Shown piece by piece: positions 25,642 to 33,887 of a stretch of DNA of 64,000 bases (the stretch's first letter is position 1; every line of letters starts with the position of its first letter). Location of the stretch: NCBI RefSeq assembly GCF_000178155.2, contig NZ_ADKM02000066.1:1-64000 (forward strand), read 5' to 3'. The notes beneath the pieces are model-generated. The model searched no databases. It was not told where the DNA came from and saw only the letters and a list, made by a program, of their open reading frames with translations. A program made the position numbers and the translations under genes. The stretch comes from Hominimerdicola alba 8 (GTDB lineage: Bacteria; Bacillota; Clostridia; Oscillospirales; Ruminococcaceae).

Positions 25642-26862
25642 ATGGCTGATAAAGGAATCTACCGTGACCGCGACGGCGGTCTGACACTGGGTCACAGACA
25701 GCCTGTGGCTCAGGCGAGAAAAAAGCTGAACCTGAACTTCAAGTCCATAAGACACGGCGTTGACAGACCTTTTCTGATACTGATACTGACACTGCTGGGC
25801 TTTGGCGTGCTGATGATGTTCTCGGCATCATACGCATGGGGACTCAATGACATGGGCGATGGCTACTATTATGCGCGCAAACAGCTTACCTTCGCGGGTA
25901 TCGGGCTGGTCGGCATGCTGGTGGCATCTGTGTGGGATTACCACTTTTTCCAGAATACCTGGGTGTGCTATATCTTCTACATAGTGATGTACGGGGTGTG
26001 TATCTACGCGGCATTCTTCGGGTCGGCAACGGCTGACGCGAGCCGATGGATCGACTTGGGATTTGTGCAGTTCCAGCCGTCAGAACTTCTTAAAGTCGCC
26101 TTTATAATGATATTTGCGTACATAATGGCGGTGAACTTCCCGAAATTCGACCACTGGAAATACTGCGTGATACCGTTCACTGTGATAATGGGTCTGACGG
26201 TGGTGGTGCTGACGTTACAGCGACACCTTTCGGCAGTAATGATAATAGGCGTTATCGGTGTTAGCATGATGTTCGTGAGCGGCATGCCTGCGAAAACTTT
26301 CTGGAAATTCATGGGCATACTGGCACTGGTGGCGGTTATAGGATTCGTGGGACTTACGCTGATAGGCAAGTTCTCGTACATACAGGACAGAATAACCAGC
26401 TGGAGAAATCCTGAGGGTGACATACAGGATTCCACATGGCAGACATACAACTCACTGCTTGCGATAGGTTCGGGCGGCTGGTTCGGTCTGGGATTTGGCG
26501 AATCGAAGCAGAAATTCCTGTATCTTCCCGAAGCACAGAACGACTTTGTATTTGCGGTCATCTGTGAAGAACTGGGTTTTGTGGGGGCGCTGGTAGTAGT
26601 AGTACTTTTTGTCCTTTTTGTACTGAGGGGATTTTACATAGCGGCTAATGCGAAAGACCGTTTCGGCATGCTTGTAGCGGCAGGCATCACGATACAGATA
26701 GGATTGCAGGCATTCCTCAACATAATGGTAGCATCGAATGCGATACCGAACACGGGTATATCCTTACCTTTCTTCAGTTATGGCGGAACAGCACTCATCA
26801 TACAGCTGGCAGAGATGGGCATACTACTGAACATTTCGCGTCAGGGAAACATCAAGAAATGA
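25642..26862 (+). CDS. ftsW: FtsW/RodA/SpoVE (SEDS) glycosyltransferase
   Basis: A 406-residue SEDS protein that polymerises lipid II into glycan strands together with its class B PBP. About ten membrane segments; motifs in order: MMFSASYAWG (about 60-69), YYYARKQL, DASRWIDLGFVQFQPSELLKVAFI (about 130-153), TWQTYNSLLAIGSGGWFGLGFGESKQKF (about 268-295), LPEAQNDFVFAVICEELGFVG (about 297-317) and NTGISLPFFSYGGTALI (about 371-387). Start chosen at 25642 after GGAGGG; an upstream in-frame ATG at 25600 is inside the MITE-2 copy. The position among murF, murG and ftsZ favours FtsW. Confidence 0.93.
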   Translation: MADKGIYRDRDGGLTLGHRQPVAQARKKLNLNFKSIRHGVDRPFLILILTLLGFGVLMMFSASYAWGLNDMGDGYYYARKQLTFAGIGLVGMLVASVWDYHFFQNTWVCYIFYIVMYGVCIYAAFFGSATADASRWIDLGFVQFQPSELLKVAFIMIFAYIMAVNFPKFDHWKYCVIPFTVIMGLTVVVLTLQRHLSAVMIIGVIGVSMMFVSGMPAKTFWKFMGILALVAVIGFVGLTLIGKFSYIQDRITSWRNPEGDIQDSTWQTYNSLLAIGSGGWFGLGFGESKQKFLYLPEAQNDFVFAVICEELGFVGALVVVVLFVLFVLRGFYIAANAKDRFGMLVAAGITIQIGLQAFLNIMVASNAIPNTGISLPFFSYGGTALIIQLAEMGILLNISRQGNIKK

Positions 26863-27380
26863 ATTCATAATTCATAATTATTGACAGGGGCGCTTCGTCA
26901 ATTCATAATTCATAATTATTGGCATGGGCGAAAGAATGCTGTTTCAGCGGTCACTTTGCCGCCCAACAAAGTGAAGTAAGAACACAAAGCTATGCGCGAG
27001 CCAAAGCGCGCGGTCAAGCCTCGCGCCAGCAGGCTTGCGGGAGTTTGAGGGCAGCGCCCTCAATCACCGAAGCACAAAGCCGAAATGCAAAGCAAACAAG
27101 AAGAGTACGGCAAAGCGACCGCCCACAAGTCGGATAAGCACAGCAAATTTTCCGACCCAAAGAGCGGGCAATTCTCCAAAAAATCAGTGGGGCGCACAAA
27201 CCCAAAACAAACACAGTCCTTTCGGGGCAAGACGAATTGCCCGCGTCCACCAGCCGAACAGCGAAGCGTTTTCGGCGGTCGGTCATCGCTCACCGGCGTG
27301 AAACGCAATTCTAAGGTGTAGTGTGGGGCACACTCGACTGTGTCGGCGCGAACGCCCCCGCCCTACCCGAATTTTGTCAA
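26862..27380 (+). repeat. R3 family repeat, copy C
   Basis: Starts with AATTCATA units right at the ftsW stop; the start segment is partly doubled (26864-26887 and 26900-26921). Then come the CGCGGTCAAGCCTCGCGCC segment, the GAGGGCAGCGCCCTC hairpin, the AGCGGGCAATTCTCC / GAATTGCCCGC pair and the CCGAACAGCGAAGCG segment. A further GC-rich tail runs to about 27400. Confidence 0.87.
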
Positions 27381-27522
27381 ACCCCCGCGATAAAACGGCA
27401 GACCCCCGCAAAGCACGCCAAAAAAGAATATCAGACAGCGAAAGGTGAATAGTGGACCGCAGAGCGCTATTCGCTTTTTTTCGGTTTTTGTGAAGCTATT
27501 GTTAACTGTTAACCAAATATGG

Positions 27523-27551
27523 TTGCTTTATTAATAATAACAGAGTATAAT
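27523..27551 (+). promoter_or_regulatory. murG promoter
   Basis: TTGCTT (27523-27528), 17 bp, TATAAT (27546-27551); a second TATAAT follows at 27555. It restarts transcription after R3 copy C. Confidence 0.72.
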
Positions 27552-27602
27552 TTATATAATATACTAGAATAGTCAAATCTATACAAAAGAGGTATTGTTT
27601 AT

Positions 27603-28733
27603 ATGTTGAAGGTACTGCTTGCCGGCGGCGGCACAGCGGGTCATGTCAACCCCGCACTTGCCATCGCTGAGATAATCAAGGAGAATTACCCCGATGCGGA
27701 GATATGCTTTGCAGGCAATCCCGAAAAGCTGGAGGCAAAACTCGTGCCGAAAGCGGGCTACCGCTTTGAACCGCTGAGGATAGAAGGCTTTCAGCGGCAG
27801 ATAAATGCCGAGAATATCAAGCGAAATCTCAGGGCGGGCATGTATCTGCTGAGATCGGGCGGAAGATGCAGGGAGATAATCAAAGGCTTCAAGCCCGACC
27901 TCGTCATAGGTACAGGCGGCTATGTCAGCGGACCTATCGTCAGGACTGCCGCTAAAATGGGCATACATACAGCAGTCCACGAACAGAACGCTTTCGCAGG
28001 TGTCACAAACAAGATACTCTCGAAAAAAGTCGATGTGGTCATGATGACGGTCGAAGAGTCGCGCAAAAATTTCCCCGATGCCAAAAAGTGCGTGGTGACA
28101 GGTCTGCCTGTCAGGGGCGGCTTTGGCAGAATGACTAAGGCTGAGGCTCGCAAAATACTGGGTATCCCCGAAGATGCGCAGGTCGTGCTGTCAGCAGGCG
28201 GAAGTCTTGGCTCGAAAGTCCTTAACGAGAACATCATGAAGCTGTTCAAATGGTATCAGAAAGAGGGTCGTGAGGTTTGGCATATACATTCCTACGGCAC
28301 TTATAAAGACTACGCAAACTATATCGCAGACTGCGAAAAACAGGGCATAAAGATAAGGGGCGACAAGCATTTCATGGTGGACAGCTACGTTGATATGCCA
28401 AAGGCTATGGCGGCGTGCGATATGATAATCACCAGATGCGGCGCGGCTTCGCTGGCTGAGATAGAAGCTATGGGCAGATGTTCGGTGCTGATACCTTCTC
28501 CGTGGGTGGCTGAAAATCACCAGTACCACAACGGAATGGTACTGCAAAATGCAGGCGCGGGCATTGTCATCGAGGAAAAAGACCTTACCGAAGAAAAGTT
28601 CATCGGTGCGGTAAAAGATTACCTCGACCACCCCGACAAGCTGAGAGAATGCTCCGAAAAAGCGGCATCTCTTCACATAAAAGATACCAAAGACAGGATA
28701 ATGTCCTGCCTAAAACCGCTTATCAATTCATAA
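27603..28733 (+). CDS. murG: lipid II synthase (undecaprenyldiphospho-muramoylpentapeptide GlcNAc transferase)
   Basis: Adds GlcNAc to lipid I at the inner face of the membrane. The 376 residues begin with LLAGGGTAGHVNPALAIAE, the classic glycine-rich loop, followed by FAGNPEKLEAKLVPKAGYRFEPL, TGGYVSGPIV (about 101-110), HEQNAFAGVTNK (about 122-133), LSAGGSLGSKVLNE (about 197-210) and the UDP-GlcNAc-binding late region ITRCGAASLAEI..LIPSPWVAENHQYHNG. Ribosome site AGAGGT lies before the ATG. It has its own promoter and R3 copies on both sides, so it may be a separate transcript. Confidence 0.97.
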   Translation: MLKVLLAGGGTAGHVNPALAIAEIIKENYPDAEICFAGNPEKLEAKLVPKAGYRFEPLRIEGFQRQINAENIKRNLRAGMYLLRSGGRCREIIKGFKPDLVIGTGGYVSGPIVRTAAKMGIHTAVHEQNAFAGVTNKILSKKVDVVMMTVEESRKNFPDAKKCVVTGLPVRGGFGRMTKAEARKILGIPEDAQVVLSAGGSLGSKVLNENIMKLFKWYQKEGREVWHIHSYGTYKDYANYIADCEKQGIKIRGDKHFMVDSYVDMPKAMAACDMIITRCGAASLAEIEAMGRCSVLIPSPWVAENHQYHNGMVLQNAGAGIVIEEKDLTEEKFIGAVKDYLDHPDKLRECSEKAASLHIKDTKDRIMSCLKPLINS

Positions 28734-29010
28734 TTCATAATTCATAATTCATAATTGTTGGCAGGCATTCGAGAATGCCGTTTTAGCAGAAAAAAGCGCA
28801 AACCATGACGCAGACAAAGTGAGGAAAAAACACAAAGCTGTGGGCGAGAAAAAGCGGTCGGTCAAGCCCGCCGCCAGAGGGCTTGCGGGAGTTTGAGGGC
28901 AGAGCCCTCAATCGGGGAAGCAGAAAGCAAAGCGGCAAACAAAATTAGTTGGGCGAACAAAACGACCGCCCACAAGCGCGGCAGCTTTGCCTACGTTAAA
29001 CAGCGGGCTG
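28727..29010 (+). repeat. R3 family repeat, copy D (truncated)
   Basis: Four AATTCATA units from the murG stop, then the first modules with variants (GCAGGCATTCGAGAATGCC, GCGGTCGGTCAAGCCCGCCG, the TTTGAGGGC..GCCCTCAA hairpin). The second half with the GCGGGCAATT inverted pair is missing. Confidence 0.82.
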
Positions 29011-29042
29011 ATGGGGTCGGTTCGCATGTTCATTTCAATAAG

Positions 29043-29056
29043 CGAAAACGTTTAAG
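29043..29056 (-). promoter_or_regulatory. LacI-type operator-like site before the unknown division-cluster gene
   Basis: CGAAAACGTTTAAG; read on the minus strand it is CTTAAACGTTTTCG, the same core as the four sites at 37045-37555. It lies 219 bp before the next gene. Position and number are weak evidence for function. Confidence 0.4.
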
Positions 29057-29274
29057 TAAAGAGAAACAGTTCTGACAGGCGGGTAATTGTCGGAAAAAAT
29101 TTTATAGGTTAGGTAAAAGCTGATGGTGAGGCAGAAAGCCGAGATCGGATATGCGGCAGAACTGCAAAACTGACGGTCAGCATAGGAAAAGTTGGGATAT
29201 CCCGCGCGGAAAAGCAGGCAGAAAGCCGTTGGTGCGGGGCATGGGGACACCCCCATTTGAGATAGGTGATTTAA

Positions 29275-30219
29275 ATGGCGATAGACAAAACATTGCAGAC
29301 TAAGCGTTCCGGCAGGGGCGCTTCGATGGACAGTTTAAAAATACCCGAAAACCTTGATATGTCACGGCTTGAAAGGACAAGCTATCACGGTTCGGGCATA
29401 AATGCGGCAGCTGACGAGATATTCGCGGAAAACAGGTACGGCAAAAAGACCCGCTTCGGAGCGGCTGATGTGAACTATGCAGGTTCGGAACAGCGTGCGA
29501 AACAGCGGCGTGAGGAAGCCAAAACTATCGAAAATGACTTCACTGCAAGACCGATGGTGAACAATAAAGCGCGGAATGCGCTCCATCAGGGGGTCAAGGT
29601 AGGTTCAAGCTATGTCGAGCGCAAGAAGATAATCATATGGATAACTGCGGCACTGATACTGCTGGCATCAGCGCTGGTATTCCTGCCGCCGCTGATGAAC
29701 AGTTCGTCAGAAGAAGCCAGGGTAGACTATGACAGGAACGTATTCAGAACTATGGGCATGACCGAGTTCAAGGCGTTTGCGATGTCGAACTACTCGGTAT
29801 TCAGTCAGGAGGCTTTTTCTTCTGAACGCAACGAGAATTACAGGGTCATCGAGATGACTGTGCATCTACAGAATTCATCACCTTTCGAGGTCACCATACC
29901 ACAGTACGAAGCTGTACACGTTCCTGCAAAGTACAAAGACAAAGTCTGCTATGTTACATCAACGGGCGTAGCCTCGAACAAAGACGGTGTCAGCAAAGTA
30001 GTAGGCGACAGGCTGAACGGATTTGAGGGCAAAGATGTCACCATAGAGATGATGATAAACGTGGCTGACATGACGGAAGAAGACCTTGACGAATGTGTGA
30101 CGGGCATGATACTTTCGACCACAGGTGCAAAGAAACGTATAGCGCGCGGTGTGGAAGTACCTTGTTTACCTGCATTCCTTTTTGTATCTGATGCGGTAAC
30201 GGTACAACTGGACCCTTAG
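29275..30219 (+). CDS. unknown single-pass membrane protein in the division cluster
   Basis: I do not recognise the family. The 314 residues divide into a charged cytoplasmic part of about 116 residues (arginine-rich: QRAKQRREEAKTIENDF), one membrane helix IIIWITAALILLASALVFLPPL (about 119-140) and an outer domain of about 170 residues with beta-type sequence (YRVIEMTVHLQNSSPFEVTIPQYEAVHVPAKY). The outer part looks like an immunoglobulin-like or NEAT-like fold, but I cannot name it. It lies between murG and murA, where other bacteria have murC/murB or ftsQ, so a role in wall synthesis or division is a fair guess. Confidence 0.75.
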   Translation: MAIDKTLQTKRSGRGASMDSLKIPENLDMSRLERTSYHGSGINAAADEIFAENRYGKKTRFGAADVNYAGSEQRAKQRREEAKTIENDFTARPMVNNKARNALHQGVKVGSSYVERKKIIIWITAALILLASALVFLPPLMNSSSEEARVDYDRNVFRTMGMTEFKAFAMSNYSVFSQEAFSSERNENYRVIEMTVHLQNSSPFEVTIPQYEAVHVPAKYKDKVCYVTSTGVASNKDGVSKVVGDRLNGFEGKDVTIEMMINVADMTEEDLDECVTGMILSTTGAKKRIARGVEVPCLPAFLFVSDAVTVQLDP

Positions 30220-30228
30220 CCGATACAT

Positions 30229-30330
30229 GATCCATAATTATCAGCAGAAAAAAGCGTAAAATAAGCCGAGCGGCGAAACATCGCGGCGATGACCCGATAA
30301 TTCGGCGGTGTATCGTGCGCCATTCTCGTA
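30229..30330 (+). repeat. R3 family fragment
   Basis: Short remains of R3: ATAATTATCAGCAG at the left and CGATAATTCGGCGGTGTA at the right, the latter matching the distal end of copy A. The middle is lost. Confidence 0.5.
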
Positions 30331-30398
30331 AAAAAGTAACGAAAACTCCGCTCCCTGCATAAGATAAGCTATACTTTACCTGAAAAGGGGCGGGGCTT

Positions 30399-31655
30399 AT
30401 GCAAAGGCTTATAATAAAAGGCGGAAAACGTTTGTGCGGCGAGATAAAAGTTCAGGGGGCGAAAAACAGCGCTCTGCCACTGCTGGCGGGGTGCCTGCTG
30501 GCTGAGGGCAGAACAGCGCTCACGCGATGTCCCGAACTTTCAGATGTCTTTGCCGCATGCAGGATACTTAACGAACTGGGCTGTAAATGCAGTTTTCGGG
30601 GGAACGTGGTTACCACCGATACTTCGGGGGCTGAGGGCTTCCGTATAAGTGACGGACTTATGCGCGAGATGCGCAGTTCCATCGTTTTTATGGGGGCGGT
30701 GCTGGGGCGCACAGGCAGGTGCGAACTCAGCTATCCAGGCGGCTGTGAACTGGGTCCCCGACCGATAGATATGCACATAACGGCACTAAGACAGCTGGGC
30801 GTGAAGATAACCGAAGAACACGGGCGCATAAGCTGTACCTGCCCGCGCGGTATTCGCGGGGCGGTCATCGACCTGCCTTTCCCATCGGTCGGGGCGACCG
30901 AAAACATCATGCTGGCGGCAGTTTGCGGTGAGGGCGAAACTGTCATACGCAACGCGGCACGCGAACCCGAAGTGCGTGACCTCGCTGACTTCCTGAACCG
31001 ATGCGGCGGAGATATCCGCGGGGCGGGGTGCAGTACCATACGCATAAACGGGGTGAAAAAACTGCGGGGCTGTGATTTTGAAGTCATGCCCGACAGGATA
31101 GCGGCGGCAACCTTTATGTCGGCGGCGGCTTCAACAGGCGGTGAGATAGGACTGCTGGGGGTCAGATGTGATGACATTCGGGCGGTGACGGCTGTCTTTG
31201 AAGAAATGGGGGCGGCGGTCTACTGTTCGGCTGACAGCATCTATATCAGCTGTGCAAGACCTCTGCGGGCTGTCAGAATGATACGCACCATGCCCTATCC
31301 GGGATTTCCCACCGATGCGCAGGCAGTCGTGATGGCTTCGCTTGCCACCGCGCGGGGGAGCAGTATCATCTCAGAAAACATTTTTGAAAGCAGATACCGC
31401 CATGTTGACGAACTTGTGCGCATGGGCGCAAACATAAAGACTTCGGGACGGACGGCAGTGATAGAGGGCGTTGAGCGCTTGTATGGCGCAAATGTGATGG
31501 CACACGAATTAAGGGGCGGTGCGGCACTGGTCGTGGCGGCATTAGGTGCAGAAGGCATAAGCTGTGTCAGCGGTGTACAATACATTGACAGGGGATATGA
31601 GCAGATAGAGCGTTCCTTCACCTCACTGGGCGCGGAAGCGGTTCGCAATTCTTAA
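30399..31655 (+). CDS. murA: UDP-N-acetylglucosamine 1-carboxyvinyltransferase
   Basis: Transfers enolpyruvate from PEP to UDP-GlcNAc, the first committed step of peptidoglycan synthesis. The 418 residues match the family length. GGKRLCGEIKVQGAKNSALPLLAGCLL at the start contains the KN pair; the active-site cysteine is in YPGGCELGPRPIDMHI (about residue 112); late motifs include FPTDAQAVVMASL (about 304-316) and RYRHVDELVRMGANI. With Cys rather than Asp in the active loop it is expected to be fosfomycin sensitive. Ribosome site AAAGGGGCGG precedes the ATG. TATACT at 30370-30375 may be a -10 but no matching -35 is seen. Confidence 0.97.
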   Translation: MQRLIIKGGKRLCGEIKVQGAKNSALPLLAGCLLAEGRTALTRCPELSDVFAACRILNELGCKCSFRGNVVTTDTSGAEGFRISDGLMREMRSSIVFMGAVLGRTGRCELSYPGGCELGPRPIDMHITALRQLGVKITEEHGRISCTCPRGIRGAVIDLPFPSVGATENIMLAAVCGEGETVIRNAAREPEVRDLADFLNRCGGDIRGAGCSTIRINGVKKLRGCDFEVMPDRIAAATFMSAAASTGGEIGLLGVRCDDIRAVTAVFEEMGAAVYCSADSIYISCARPLRAVRMIRTMPYPGFPTDAQAVVMASLATARGSSIISENIFESRYRHVDELVRMGANIKTSGRTAVIEGVERLYGANVMAHELRGGAALVVAALGAEGISCVSGVQYIDRGYEQIERSFTSLGAEAVRNS

Positions 31656-31803
31656 TTCATAATTCATAATTATTGGCATGGGCGAAAGAATGCTGTTTCA
31701 GCGGTCACTTTGCCGCCAAACAAAGTGAAATAAGAACACAAAGCTATGCGCGAACCAAAGCGCGCGGTCAAGCCTCGCGCCAGCAGGCTTGCGGGAGTTG
31801 TGG
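31653..31803 (+). repeat. R3 family repeat, copy E1 (truncated)
   Basis: Begins with AATTCATA units at the murA stop and runs to GCTTGCGGGAG, where it is cut and followed at once by the complete copy E2. Confidence 0.85.
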
Positions 31804-32420
31804 TCAATTCATAATTCATAATTCATAATTCATAATTATTGGCATGACCGCGAGAATGCTGTTTCAGCGGTCACTTTGCCGCCCAACAAAGTGAAGTAAG
31901 AACACAAAGCTATGCGCGAGCCAAAGCGGTCGGTCAAGCCCGCCGCCAGAGGGCTTGCGGGAGTTTGAGGGCAGAGCCCTCAATCACCGAAGCGCAAAGC
32001 CAAAATGCAAAGCAAACAAGAAGAGTACGGCAAAGCGACCGCCCACAAGTCGGATAAGCACAGCAAATTTTCCGACCCAAAGAGCGGGCAATTCGCAAAG
32101 AACAGAGCGTGCGAAAATCTTTCGAGCCGCAGAAACCATGTGCGGGCGACGAATTGCCCGCGTGAATTAGCCGAACAGCGACAGCGTCTTCGGCGGTCGT
32201 ACACGCCGACACAGTCGCGTGACAGTTCAACGGATAAGCATGTCAAGATTCAAGGCACAAAACCCGGTGGGTGGGCGGGCGGGGCGCACTCCAAAGAAAA
32301 ACATGTCAAGGTTCAACGCACACACCCGCGATAAAACGGCGAACCCTCACAGTGATGAACCTATAATTCGGCGGTAAACACGGTATGGCGATGTAACAAG
32401 GCGGTCGCACGCCCCCACCC
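31804..32420 (+). repeat. R3 family repeat, copy E2
   Basis: A second copy directly behind E1, beginning with four AATTCATA units. All main modules are present: GTTTCAGCGGTCACTTTGCC, CAAGCCCGCCGCCAGAGGGC, TTTGAGGGC..GCCCTCAA, AGCGGGCAATTCGC/GAATTGCCCGC and CCGAACAGCGACAGCG. The divIB gene starts 33 bp after its end. Confidence 0.87.
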
Positions 32421-32452
32421 TACCCTAAGTAATACAGTAAAGGAAGAGCAAA

Positions 32453-33673
32453 ATGAGCAGTGATTTCGAGAATAATCCCTTTTCAACGGGACGTGTCAGG
32501 CGTAAACTGAATATCAGGGCGCTCTATGCGGGGGCGGCAGTCATCGCGGCAGTGGTGATATTGGTTCTCTGCATGACAGTTTTCTTTAATATCAGTGAGG
32601 TCGAGGTAAGGGGCGTTACCCTGTATACCGATGACCAGATAATCAACGCGGGCGGTATATATGAAGATATGAACCTCGTGCGCACCGATGTTTTAAGGGC
32701 TGAAAAACGACTGACCGATAACCTCGTGTATATCGATGAAGTCAAGGTCAGCAAGGAGTACCCCTCAACCGTCGTCATAGACTGCATCGAGGCTGAGAAA
32801 GCCGCAGATATACAGTTCGAGGGCGGCTACTACGTGCTGAGTACTTCGGGCAGGATACTCGAAGCAGATAACTCAGCGCCTACAGGCGGTATCCCCGTCA
32901 TCACGGGATTTAAGTTCTATACCGCGCAAGACCTTATCGACAACGGCGAAGAACTCACCGATGAGGAAATTTTCGCCTACCGCGCACCAGGCGCAAAATT
33001 GCAGTCGGAAGACGGCTACAGCGACAAGATAATAATGGACTTGCTGACCGAACTCAGAAAACAGAAGTACGAAAATGTAAAGACTATCGACATAACTTCC
33101 CGCGCGGATATCATCATGAATATCGATGACAGGCTCGATGTCAAACTGGGAAGTTCGGCGGATATCGGCTATAAACTCAGCTATTTCACTGAGGTAATGA
33201 ACAGACTGGCTGACGGCTATGAGGGCACACTTATCTATAACGGCTCGGAGAACGGCGTTTCTGCCATTCCGAAAGACCAGTATCTCGGTAAGGTAAATCT
33301 CGGCAAAGACCCCGAAAAAACCGATGAAAGCGCCGCTGAAAAGCCCGAAAACAACGCCGAACCCGCTGATGCTCAGATGGATACCGACAGTTCGCAGACC
33401 GATAACACCGCAGACGGCGGCTGGTCGGACAATACATACGATAACGGTCAGGGCTATGATAACGGCGGCTGGTCTGACAATACATACGATAACGGTCAGG
33501 GCTATGACAACGGCGGCTGGTCGGACAATACATACGATAACGGTCAGGGGTACGATAACGGCGGCTGGTCGGACAATACCTACGACTACGGTCAGGGGTA
33601 CGATAACGGCGGCTGGTCTGATAATACCTACGACTACGGTCAGGGCTACGATAACGGTAATTATGGTTGGTGA
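32453..33673 (+). CDS. divIB: DivIB/FtsQ cell-division protein with repeat-rich C-terminus
   Basis: A bitopic division protein that acts with FtsL and DivIC to recruit and control the septal synthase. The 406 residues hold a short cytoplasmic tail, a membrane helix (about 28-45), and a POTRA domain (FFNISEVEVRGVTLYTDDQIINAGG to VVIDCIEAEKAADIQFEGGYYVL, about 46-135) followed by the beta domain. The last 85 residues are unlike the family: an acidic linker and five copies of a 16-residue unit, GGWSDNTYDNGQGYDN. Start follows AAAGGAAGAG. It lies just before ftsZ, as in many clusters. Confidence 0.9.
   Translation: MSSDFENNPFSTGRVRRKLNIRALYAGAAVIAAVVILVLCMTVFFNISEVEVRGVTLYTDDQIINAGGIYEDMNLVRTDVLRAEKRLTDNLVYIDEVKVSKEYPSTVVIDCIEAEKAADIQFEGGYYVLSTSGRILEADNSAPTGGIPVITGFKFYTAQDLIDNGEELTDEEIFAYRAPGAKLQSEDGYSDKIIMDLLTELRKQKYENVKTIDITSRADIIMNIDDRLDVKLGSSADIGYKLSYFTEVMNRLADGYEGTLIYNGSENGVSAIPKDQYLGKVNLGKDPEKTDESAAEKPENNAEPADAQMDTDSSQTDNTADGGWSDNTYDNGQGYDNGGWSDNTYDNGQGYDNGGWSDNTYDNGQGYDNGGWSDNTYDYGQGYDNGGWSDNTYDYGQGYDNGNYGW
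33415..33660 (+). repeat. 48-bp tandem repeat within divIB
   Basis: Five near-identical 48-bp units encode GGWSDNTYDNGQGYDN; units 4 and 5 carry Y instead of N at position 10 of the unit. The third-position changes between units are few, which suggests recent expansion. Confidence 0.93.
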
Positions 33674-33729
33674 TTTTACCAATTAACAAAAAATTAAACC
33701 ATCAAAATTGCCTAATATCAGCAAAATCC

Positions 33730-33758
33730 TTTACATTTCGGGGGATTTGTGTTATAGT
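33730..33758 (+). promoter_or_regulatory. ftsZ promoter
   Basis: TTTACA (33730-33735), 17 bp, TATAGT (33753-33758). It lies 130 bp before the ftsZ start. Confidence 0.75.
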
Positions 33759-33887
33759 ATTAATGTATCTAATCATATTCTTCGGGTCGTATGGTAAAAA
33801 GACAGAAGAAACAGACGGCGAACCGACTTCACAGTGAAGTCTGAGGACCCGAAGGTGAGTAAAAATTTTTCAGGAGGATTGTTCACT

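Noticed and set aside
33415-33660. The divIB repeat array as a possible CRISPR
   Set aside because: Units are directly adjacent without unique spacers and are translated in frame.
32873-33689. Minus- and plus-strand frames over the divIB repeat that give Val/Ile-rich or Thr-rich repeats
   Set aside because: Tandem 48-bp units keep all frames open; only the divIB frame continues into a known domain.
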